Positions 53,908 through 59,866 of a stretch of DNA of 59,866 nt are shown piece by piece. Position numbers and translations under genes: made by a program. The notes below the pieces were generated by a model that saw only the letters and a list, made by a program, of their open reading frames with translations, did no database searches and was not told where the DNA came from. How positions within the stretch are numbered: position 1 is the first letter of the stretch; the number at the start of each line of letters is the position of its first letter. The stretch comes from Streptomyces sp. OR43 (GTDB taxonomy: Bacteria > Actinomycetota > Actinomycetes > Streptomycetales > Streptomycetaceae), in the NCBI RefSeq assembly GCF_008042275.1, contig NZ_RDBK01000008.1:422438-482303 (forward strand), given 5' to 3'.

Positions 53908-54186
53908 ATGGGCAATATGTCTGTGGTGTCCGGTGTTTCCGGTGTGCCGACCGTCGTCGTTCCCGATTCGGTACGGTTCAAGGCCGCCTGTCCGGACTGC
54001 CGGGCGCGGTTCGAACTGGCGGCGGCGGAGTTCCGGCTCGCGATCGGCGCGAGCAGCCGGACCACGTTCTACTCCTTCACCTGCCCCGCGTGCGGCGTGT
54101 CCGTCCGCCGGCCCGCGGGGGAGCGGATAGTGGAACTCCTCACCGGCGGCGGCGTGCGGACGCTCCGCCTGCACACGGGTGCCTGA
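53908..54186 (+). CDS. Small zinc-ribbon-like protein
   Basis: A 92-residue protein with two CxxC pairs: ACPDCRARFEL at about 29-32 and FTCPACGVSVRR at about 59-62, spaced as in a zinc ribbon. No catalytic motif is present. It starts 15 nt after pafC, with GAGGGGATGCGGGAG upstream, and is followed by a tiny membrane protein gene. Location between PafBC and the Tat translocase is conserved in Streptomyces as far as I recall, but the function is unknown. It may bind RNA or protein. Confidence 0.75.
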   Translation: MGNMSVVSGVSGVPTVVVPDSVRFKAACPDCRARFELAAAEFRLAIGASSRTTFYSFTCPACGVSVRRPAGERIVELLTGGGVRTLRLHTGA

Positions 54187-54269
54187 GGCATCACTCCGGA
54201 CCTCCGGGACCTCAGGGGCCTCCGGGACCGTCGGAACCTTCGGACACGAGACACATCGAGGCACTGCGC

Positions 54270-54467
54270 ATGTTCTGGCCCATGCTCGCCATCGCCCTGG
54301 GATTCCTCGGGATCGCCGTCCTGGGCGTGCTGGCCGTCAAGGTCTTCATCGAGGCCCAGCGCCTCGGTCACCAGGTGACAAGTACCACTGAGCGCATCAA
54401 CCGGGCGGCCGAGGACCTGGAGCGCGCGGCCACGAATCTCGCGGCCACGGGCGAAACCCTGCGCTAG
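54270..54467 (+). CDS. Single-pass membrane microprotein
   Basis: A 65-residue protein with one N-terminal transmembrane helix ([23 protein letters not shown], about 4-26) followed by an amphipathic, coiled-coil-like tail ([28 protein letters not shown]). The topology resembles TatA-like or phage-shock small proteins, but no family is recognised. Start ATG 54270; a GAGG is visible 9 nt upstream. It is 83 nt after the zinc-ribbon gene and 283 nt before tatA. It could be a membrane anchor or organiser linked to Tat, which is speculation. Confidence 0.65.
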   Translation: MFWPMLAIALGFLGIAVLGVLAVKVFIEAQRLGHQVTSTTERINRAAEDLERAATNLAATGETLR

Positions 54468-54477
54468 TACCCCTCCC

Positions 54478-54509
54478 GGCAAGCTTTGCCCCGTCGGGCA
54501 AACATTGCC
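54478..54509. promoter_or_regulatory. Tandem 13-bp dyads upstream of tatA
   Basis: GGCAA-GCT-TTGCC (54478-54490) and GGCAA-ACA-TTGCC (54497-54509) share arms and start 19 bp apart. A related shorter dyad AGGCA-T-TGCCT lies at 54631-54641. They look like operators for a protein binding on one face of the helix at about two turns; the rest of the 283-nt gap holds promoter DNA for tatA. Confidence 0.5.
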
Positions 54510-54750
54510 GGTCACGGCACTGGCGCCGCCGTTTGATCTGCCCGGGCGCGGCCTCCTCTTTCCCAGGCCCGGGGGGTACGCTGCTGGTGACGGCCCTGGC
54601 AGGGGTGCGGGCCGCAGCGAAAGTATGCATAGGCATTGCCTCGCGTTTACTCCCGCGGGTTACGATCGCTCCCAGCGAAATGGTCGGACGTGTGTCCGTC
54701 CCAGGGCAGCGAGCCCACCTCCAGCCGCCTCAGCGAGAAGGAAGCACATC

Positions 54751-55035
54751 ATGGGCAATCTGAAGCCTCTCGAGATCGTTCTGATCATCGCTGTCATTCT
54801 GCTGTTGTTCGGTGCCAAGAAGCTTCCCGACATGGCGCGTTCGCTCGGCAAGTCGGCCCGCATCCTCAAGAGCGAGGCCAAGGCGATGAAGAAGGACGAC
54901 GAGCCCGCGGCCACGACGGAACCGGTCGCCGACCAGGCTGCCCAGCCCGCCGCCGCGCGCACGATCCAGGCCGCTCCCGGCGACGTGACGAGCTCCCGCC
55001 CGGTGAACGAAGCGAAGCCCACCACCCAGAGCTGA
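54751..55035 (+). CDS. tatA: Twin-arginine translocase subunit TatA
   Basis: A 94-residue TatA. One N-terminal transmembrane helix ([18 protein letters not shown]) runs into the [30 protein letters not shown] hinge and amphipathic helix, the conserved FGxxKLP motif. An Ala/Pro/Thr-rich acidic tail follows. Oligomers form the translocation pore for folded twin-arginine proteins. ATG 54751 follows AGAAGGAAG. tatC starts 50 nt downstream. In S. coelicolor tatB is encoded elsewhere, and none is seen here. Confidence 0.95.
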   Translation: MGNLKPLEIVLIIAVILLLFGAKKLPDMARSLGKSARILKSEAKAMKKDDEPAATTEPVADQAAQPAAARTIQAAPGDVTSSRPVNEAKPTTQS

Positions 55036-55084
55036 CGGCTGACGGATCTCTCCGACAGCTGCCGCACGAGACGAGGGAAGTGGG

Positions 55085-56041
55085 TTGCTCAAGTCTGCCC
55101 GCAAGCAGGAGAAGGACGGCGAGGGGCGGATGCCTCTCGCTGATCACCTGCGTGAGTTGCGTAACCGACTGCTGATCGCGGTGGTGGCGGTCGTCGTGAT
55201 CACGTCGATCACGGCCTTCTTCTACAAGGACCTGATCGACTTCCTGATCCGGCCCATCCTGGAGTCGGTCGGCTGCACCGACGGCCGGAAGGTGCAGGAC
55301 AACGGCAAGCCGTGTGCCGAGATGACGGTGAACGGTCTCGTCGCTCCGTTCTCCATCGCCCTCAAGGTCTCCCTCATGGCGGGCGTGGTGTTCTCCACTC
55401 CCGTGTGGCTGTACCAGCTCTGGGCGTTCCTGGCCCCGGGCCTGCACAAGAACGAGAAGAAGTACGCGCTGAGCTTCGTCGGCGCCGGTGTGCCGCTGTT
55501 CTGTGTGGGTGCCGCGCTCGCGTACATCCTGATGCCGCAGACCGCGGCGGTGCTGCTCGACTTCACGCCGGACAACACGACGAACCTGCTGCCCGTCGAC
55601 GACTATCTCGACATCGTCACGCGCATGGTGATCGTGTTCGGCCTCGCCTTCGAGCTGCCGCTCCTGCTCGTCCTGCTGAACTTCACCGGAGTGCTCACGG
55701 CCAAGCGGCTCGCGTCCTGGTGGCGAGCCATGGTCATGGGCATCACGGTCTTCGCGGCCGTGGCCACGCCGACGGGTGACCCACTGACGATGGTGTCGCT
55801 GGCAGCGCCGATCGTGCTGCTCTACTTCATCGCGCTCGGCATCTGCATCGCCAACGACCGCCGCAGGCGTCGTAGCAACCCCGACGCCGACCTCGACGAC
55901 GACGAGGCCTCGGACCTGGATCTCACCCCCGAGGACATCGGCGAGATGGAGAACGTGTCGGCCTCGCTGCCCGCACAGGCGGACGGCGAACAGGACGGCG
56001 GACGATCGTCCCGCCGAGACGGTTACGACGACATCACCTGA
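55085..56041 (+). CDS. tatC: Twin-arginine translocase subunit TatC
   Basis: Multispanning receptor of the Tat system, 318 residues, with six predicted transmembrane helices. The N-terminal MPLADHLRELRNRLL contains the conserved H-L-x-E-L-R-x-R signal-peptide-binding motif. Also conserved are PVWLYQLWAFLAPGL and the loop FELPLLLVLLNF. The C-terminal 60 residues are acidic and Asp/Glu-rich (DADLDDDEASDLDLTPEDIGEME). The start is TTG 55085 preceded by a long purine stretch GAGGGAAGTGGG; a later in-frame codon would remove part of the conserved N terminus. It is co-transcribed with tatA. Confidence 0.93.
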   Translation: MLKSARKQEKDGEGRMPLADHLRELRNRLLIAVVAVVVITSITAFFYKDLIDFLIRPILESVGCTDGRKVQDNGKPCAEMTVNGLVAPFSIALKVSLMAGVVFSTPVWLYQLWAFLAPGLHKNEKKYALSFVGAGVPLFCVGAALAYILMPQTAAVLLDFTPDNTTNLLPVDDYLDIVTRMVIVFGLAFELPLLLVLLNFTGVLTAKRLASWWRAMVMGITVFAAVATPTGDPLTMVSLAAPIVLLYFIALGICIANDRRRRRSNPDADLDDDEASDLDLTPEDIGEMENVSASLPAQADGEQDGGRSSRRDGYDDIT

Positions 56042-56046
56042 CCTTG

Positions 56047-56052
56047 TAAGGT
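56047..56052 (+). promoter_or_regulatory. Probable -10 element, leaderless
   Basis: TAAGGT followed by 7 nt and GTG 56060, in the 18-nt gap after tatC. Confidence 0.45.
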
Positions 56053-56059
56053 CCCCCGG

Positions 56060-56968
56060 GTGACCAGCGAGATCACCCTTTTCGTCAATCCCACCGCAGG
56101 ACGCGGCCGGGGCGCGCACGCCGCGCAGCCGGCCGCTTCCGCGTTGCGGGACGCCGGATTCTCCGTCCGCACCGTGCTCGGCGAGGACGCCGACGACGCA
56201 TTGCGGCGGGCCCGCGAGGCGGTGGCCGGGGGAACGGGCGCGCTCATAGCCGTCGGCGGGGACGGGATGATGTCCCTCGCCCTCCAGGCGGTCGCCGGAA
56301 CCCTGACCCCGCTCGGTGTCGTCGCCGTCGGTACGGGCAACGACTTCGCCCGTGCCCTCGGTATGCCGATACGGGATCCGGCAGCGGCCGGGCAGCTGGC
56401 CGCCGAGGCGCTCAAGGGAGATGCCGTCCGCGAGATCGACCTCGGCCGGGTCGGTGAGCGCTGGTTCGGCTCCGTGCTCGCCTCAGGCTTCGACTCCCGC
56501 GTCAACGACCGCGGCAACCGGATGCGCTGGGTCGGCGGCCGCTTCAAGTACGACCTGGCGATCCTCGCCGAGCTCGCCGCCTTCAAGCCGATCACGTACC
56601 GCATGGGTCTGGACGGCGGACCGTTCCGCGAGGTCGAGGCGACGCTCATCGCGGTCGGCAACGGCTCGACCTACGGCGGCGGCATGCGGATCTGCGCGGA
56701 CGCCGTCATGGACGACGGCCTCTTCGACGTGACCGTCGTCGGCGACTGCAGCCGCGCCACGCTCCTCAAGGTGTTCCCCAAGGTCTACAAGGGAACGCAC
56801 CTCGGCCACCCCGCCGTCACCGTGCACCGGGTCTCCTCCATCGCACTGGAAGCGGTCGGCGTCACCGCGTACGCGGACGGTGAACCGCTCGGCGCGCTTC
56901 CGCTGACCGCGACCTGTGTGCCGGGTGCCGCCCGGGTGCTGGGGGCGTCCCGCACCACGGGCGATTAA
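56060..56968 (+). CDS. Diacylglycerol kinase-like lipid kinase
   Basis: A 302-residue member of the DgkB/LCB5/BmrU family. The N-terminal nucleotide region is TLFVNPTAGRGRGAHAAQ, then LIAVGGDGMMSLALQ (GGDG), VAVGTGNDFARALGMP and DLGRVGERWFGSVLASGFDSRVNDRGNRMRW, with TLIAVGNGSTYGGGMRICADAVMDDGLFDVTVV near 200. It likely phosphorylates diacylglycerol or a sphingoid- or polyprenol-type lipid; the exact lipid is unknown. Start GTG 56060 lies 7 nt after a TANNNT element. The gap to the helicase gene is only 44 nt, so the genes may be linked. Confidence 0.88.
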   Translation: MTSEITLFVNPTAGRGRGAHAAQPAASALRDAGFSVRTVLGEDADDALRRAREAVAGGTGALIAVGGDGMMSLALQAVAGTLTPLGVVAVGTGNDFARALGMPIRDPAAAGQLAAEALKGDAVREIDLGRVGERWFGSVLASGFDSRVNDRGNRMRWVGGRFKYDLAILAELAAFKPITYRMGLDGGPFREVEATLIAVGNGSTYGGGMRICADAVMDDGLFDVTVVGDCSRATLLKVFPKVYKGTHLGHPAVTVHRVSSIALEAVGVTAYADGEPLGALPLTATCVPGAARVLGASRTTGD

Positions 56969-57012
56969 AGATCGAGTGACTGTCGGAGGCGGCGGGTAGG
57001 CTCGTGGACAAG

Positions 57013-59847
57013 ATGACAGAGGACCTCTCACCAGCTGAGCGATACCAGGCTTCCCGGATCCGAGCCGCCGAGCAGGCGACCGCGCTCGGACCGTTCCGCG
57101 AGATGTACGAGTTCGATCTGGACCCCTATCAGATCGAGGCCTGCAAGGCGCTGGAGGCCGGCAAGGGCGTTCTCGTCGCGGCTCCGACGGGTTCGGGCAA
57201 GACGATCGTCGGCGAGTTCGCCGTGCACCTCGCCCTGGCCCAGGGCCGCAAATGCTTCTACACCACGCCGATCAAGGCCCTCTCGAACCAGAAGTTCGCC
57301 GACCTGGTCAAGCGCTACGGCGCGGAGAAGGTCGGCCTGCTGACGGGGGACAACAGCGTCAACGCCGACGCACCGGTGGTCGTCATGACCACCGAGGTGC
57401 TGCGGAACATGCTGTACGCGGGCTCCCAGGCGCTGACCGGCCTCGGATACGTGGTGATGGACGAGGTGCACTACCTCTCCGACCGCTTCCGGGGCGCCGT
57501 CTGGGAGGAAGTGATCATCCACCTCCCCGAATCCGTCACGCTGGTGTCGCTGTCGGCGACCGTGTCCAACGCCGAGGAGTTCGGTGACTGGCTGGACACC
57601 GTCCGCGGCGACACCCAGGTGATCGTCTCCGAGCACCGGCCGGTGCCGCTCTGGCAGCACGTGCTGGCCGGCCGCCGGATGTACGACCTCTTCGAGGAGG
57701 AGAGCGACCACGGCGGCCGCGGGTCCGGACGCCGTGAGGTCAACCCGGACCTGGTCCGGCTCGCCCGCATGGAGAACCAGCGCGGATACAACCCGCGCGA
57801 GCGCCGCCGCGGGAAGATGGTGCGCGAGGCGGACCGCGAGCGCGAGCGGCGCCAGCGCAGCCGGATCTGGACACCGTCGCGGGCCGAGGTCATCGACCGG
57901 CTCGACGCCGAGGGACTGCTGCCCGCCATCACGTTCATCTTCAGCCGGGCCGGCTGCGAGGCCGCCGTGCAGCAGTGCCTGCACGCCGGACTGCGGCTCA
58001 ACGACGAGGACAAGCGCCGGCTGGTCCGGGAGATCGTCGAGCAGCGCACGGCGTCGATCCCCACCGAGGACCTGCACGTCCTCGGGTACTACGAGTGGCT
58101 CGAAGGCCTGGAGCGCGGCATCGCCGCACACCATGCCGGGATGCTGCCGACCTTCAAGGAGGTCGTCGAGGAGCTCTTCGTACGCGGGCTCGTCAAGGCG
58201 GTCTTCGCGACCGAGACCCTCGCGCTCGGCATCAACATGCCCGCACGCTCGGTGGTCCTGGAGAAGCTCGTCAAGTGGAACGGCGAGCAGCATGCCGACA
58301 TCACCCCCGGCGAGTACACCCAGCTGACCGGCCGGGCCGGCCGGCGCGGTATCGACGTCGAGGGCCACGCGGTCGTGCTCTGGCAGCGCGGCATGGACCC
58401 GGGCGCGCTGGCCGGACTCGCGGGCACGCGTACGTATCCGCTGCGCTCCAGCTTCCGGCCCTCGTACAACATGGCGGTCAACCTGGTGCAGCAGTTCGGG
58501 CGGCATCGTTCGCGTGAGCTGCTGGAGACCTCCTTCGCCCAGTTCCAGGCGGACCGGTCCGTGGTCGGGATCTCCCGCCAGGTCCAGAAGAACGAGGAGG
58601 GTCTGGAGGGCTACAAGGAGGGAATGACCTGCCACCTCGGTGACTTCGAGGAGTACGCGCGGCTGCGCCGCGACCTCAAGGACCGGGAGACGGAGCTCGC
58701 CAAGCAGGGCGCCTCGCAGCGGCGAGCAGCGGCGGCGGCGTCCCTGGAGAAGCTCAAGCCGGGCGATGTCATCCATGTGCCCACCGGCAAGTTCGCCGGG
58801 CTGGCGCTCGTCCTGGATCCCGGGCTGCCTGCCGGGCGGACCAACGGGCACGGGCACCGCGGGATGGAGTACCACGACGGGCCGCGGCCCCTGGTGCTGA
58901 CGGCCGAGCGCCAGGTGAAGCGGCTGGCCTCGATCGACTTCCCGGTTCCGGTGGAGGCGGTGGAGCGGATGCGCGTGCCGAAGTCGTTCAACGCGCGCTC
59001 GCCGCAGTCGCGTCGGGACCTGGCGTCCGCGCTCCGGACCAAGGCCGGGCACATCGTGCCGGACCGGCACCGCCGCGACCGGTCCGTCGCCGCAGACGAC
59101 CGCGAGATCGCGCGCTACCGGGCCGAGTTGCGCGCCCATCCCTGCCACGGGTGCGACGAGCGCGAGGACCATGCGCGATGGGCCGAGCGGTATCACCGGC
59201 TGCAGCGGGACACGCAGCAGCTGGAGCGGCGGATCGAGGGGCGGACGAACACGATCGCCCGCACCTTCGACCGGATCGTGGCCCTGCTCACCGAGCTCGA
59301 CTACCTCCGGGGCAGCGAGGTCACCGAGCATGGGCGGCGGCTGGCCCGGCTGTACGGCGAACTGGACCTGCTGGCGAGCGAATGCCTGCGGGCCGGTGTG
59401 TGGGAGGGCCTCAACCCGGCCGAACTCGCGGCGTGCGTCTCGGCGTTGGTGTACGAGGCGCGGCAGGCCGATGACGCGGTGGCCCCGAAGCTGCCGTCCG
59501 GTCCGGCGAAGACCGCGATGGGTGAGATGGTCCGGATCTGGGGCCGGCTCGACGCCCTGGAGGAGGACTTCAAGATCAACCAGGCGGAAGGGGTCGGTCA
59601 GCGCGAGCCTGACCTCGGCTTCGCCTGGGCGGTGTACATGTGGGCGTCCGGCCGGACGCTGGACGAGGTGCTGCGCGAGGCGGAGATGCCGGCGGGGGAC
59701 TTCGTGCGGTGGTGCAAGCAGGTGATCGACGTGCTGGGGCAGGTGGCCGCGGCGGCTCCTCGGGAGGGCAGTTCGGTGGGGCGGAACGCGCGGAAGGCGG
59801 TTGATGAGGTGTTGCGGGGAGTGGTGGCTTACAGCTCTGTGGGGTGA
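57013..59847 (+). CDS. HelY/Ski2-like DEAD-box RNA helicase
   Basis: A 944-residue superfamily-2 helicase of the Ski2/Mtr4-like HelY type. Walker A APTGSGKT at 57-64, TPIKALSNQK (motif Ia), DEVH (motif II, VVMDEVHYLSDRF), SLSATVSN (motif III), an arginine-rich insertion (RRGKMVREADRERERRQRSR) and the C-terminal motif VI region QLTGRAGRRGIDVEG, followed by a long helical-bundle domain. It probably remodels structured RNA or assists RNA decay. The start ATG 57013 is 10 nt after TAGGCT; an in-frame GTG at 57004 is nearer and possible. The stop is 20 nt before the window's end. Confidence 0.9.
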   Translation: MTEDLSPAERYQASRIRAAEQATALGPFREMYEFDLDPYQIEACKALEAGKGVLVAAPTGSGKTIVGEFAVHLALAQGRKCFYTTPIKALSNQKFADLVKRYGAEKVGLLTGDNSVNADAPVVVMTTEVLRNMLYAGSQALTGLGYVVMDEVHYLSDRFRGAVWEEVIIHLPESVTLVSLSATVSNAEEFGDWLDTVRGDTQVIVSEHRPVPLWQHVLAGRRMYDLFEEESDHGGRGSGRREVNPDLVRLARMENQRGYNPRERRRGKMVREADRERERRQRSRIWTPSRAEVIDRLDAEGLLPAITFIFSRAGCEAAVQQCLHAGLRLNDEDKRRLVREIVEQRTASIPTEDLHVLGYYEWLEGLERGIAAHHAGMLPTFKEVVEELFVRGLVKAVFATETLALGINMPARSVVLEKLVKWNGEQHADITPGEYTQLTGRAGRRGIDVEGHAVVLWQRGMDPGALAGLAGTRTYPLRSSFRPSYNMAVNLVQQFGRHRSRELLETSFAQFQADRSVVGISRQVQKNEEGLEGYKEGMTCHLGDFEEYARLRRDLKDRETELAKQGASQRRAAAAASLEKLKPGDVIHVPTGKFAGLALVLDPGLPAGRTNGHGHRGMEYHDGPRPLVLTAERQVKRLASIDFPVPVEAVERMRVPKSFNARSPQSRRDLASALRTKAGHIVPDRHRRDRSVAADDREIARYRAELRAHPCHGCDEREDHARWAERYHRLQRDTQQLERRIEGRTNTIARTFDRIVALLTELDYLRGSEVTEHGRRLARLYGELDLLASECLRAGVWEGLNPAELAACVSALVYEARQADDAVAPKLPSGPAKTAMGEMVRIWGRLDALEEDFKINQAEGVGQREPDLGFAWAVYMWASGRTLDEVLREAEMPAGDFVRWCKQVIDVLGQVAAAAPREGSSVGRNARKAVDEVLRGVVAYSSVG

Positions 59848-59866
59848 GGTGCTGCGGGGTGCGGGG

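Noticed and set aside
1..59866. tRNA, rRNA, CRISPR arrays, insertion sequences or prophage genes
   Set aside because: No cloverleaf, repeat-spacer array, transposase or phage protein was recognised on either strand.

Overview
The window is chromosomal core DNA of a Streptomyces. GC content and third-codon GC bias are very high, chaplin genes are present, and the gene order follows, from memory, the segment of the S. coelicolor chromosome that runs from the chaplins chpC/chpH through mshC, the glycerol (gyl) operon and metH to the Pup-proteasome cluster and tatAC. Locus correspondences to S. coelicolor are recalled, not searched.

Layout. 1-2.8 kb: an M20 peptidase and the chaplins chpH and chpC. 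2.8-8.4 kb: conserved actinobacterial genes (DUF5703, an acidic hypothetical, an aldo/keto reductase, an F420-type LLM oxidoreductase, a ferritin-like protein, CorA), plus what looks like the inverted wreck of a RecD-like helicase gene at about 3.66-4.17 kb. 8.4-12.0 kb: an actinobacterial signature block (histidine phosphatase, DUF3090, a PI3/4-kinase-like protein) leading into mshC of mycothiol synthesis. 12.1-15.2 kb: a large secreted GH31 glycosidase. 15.2-16.3 kb: the PAC2 protein ParJ.

16.4-23.2 kb is an accessory sugar module placed between parJ and the gyl operon: L-fuconate dehydratase, an SDR that fits 2-keto-3-deoxy-L-fuconate dehydrogenase, a ribose-type ABC importer and a convergent FadR-type regulator. 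The same near-palindrome (core ACATC-S-GATG) lies upstream of both the operon and the regulator, which links them as a regulon. 23.3-28.4 kb is the glycerol operon glpF-glpK-glpD with its IclR-type regulator gylR; a 15-bp motif is shared by the gylR and glpF upstream regions.

28.6-40.0 kb holds metH, a HAD hydrolase, an orphan solute-binding lipoprotein, an orphan NarL-type response regulator, a RecB-like nuclease, a site-2 protease with CBS domains, TrmI, a secreted hypothetical protein and a ferredoxin. 40.2-50.3 kb is the pupylation and proteasome cluster (arc, dop, pup, prcB, prcA, pafA), interrupted by a divergent LacI regulator/MFS pair. 50.4-59.9 kb carries two FKBP isomerases, pafB and pafC, two small unknown genes, tatA, tatC, a diacylglycerol-kinase-like protein and a HelY-type helicase.

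Most transcription units end in strong GC-rich hairpins. Several genes start 6-8 nt after a TANNNT hexamer with no Shine-Dalgarno, as expected of leaderless Streptomyces transcripts. No tRNA, rRNA, IS element or CRISPR array was seen.
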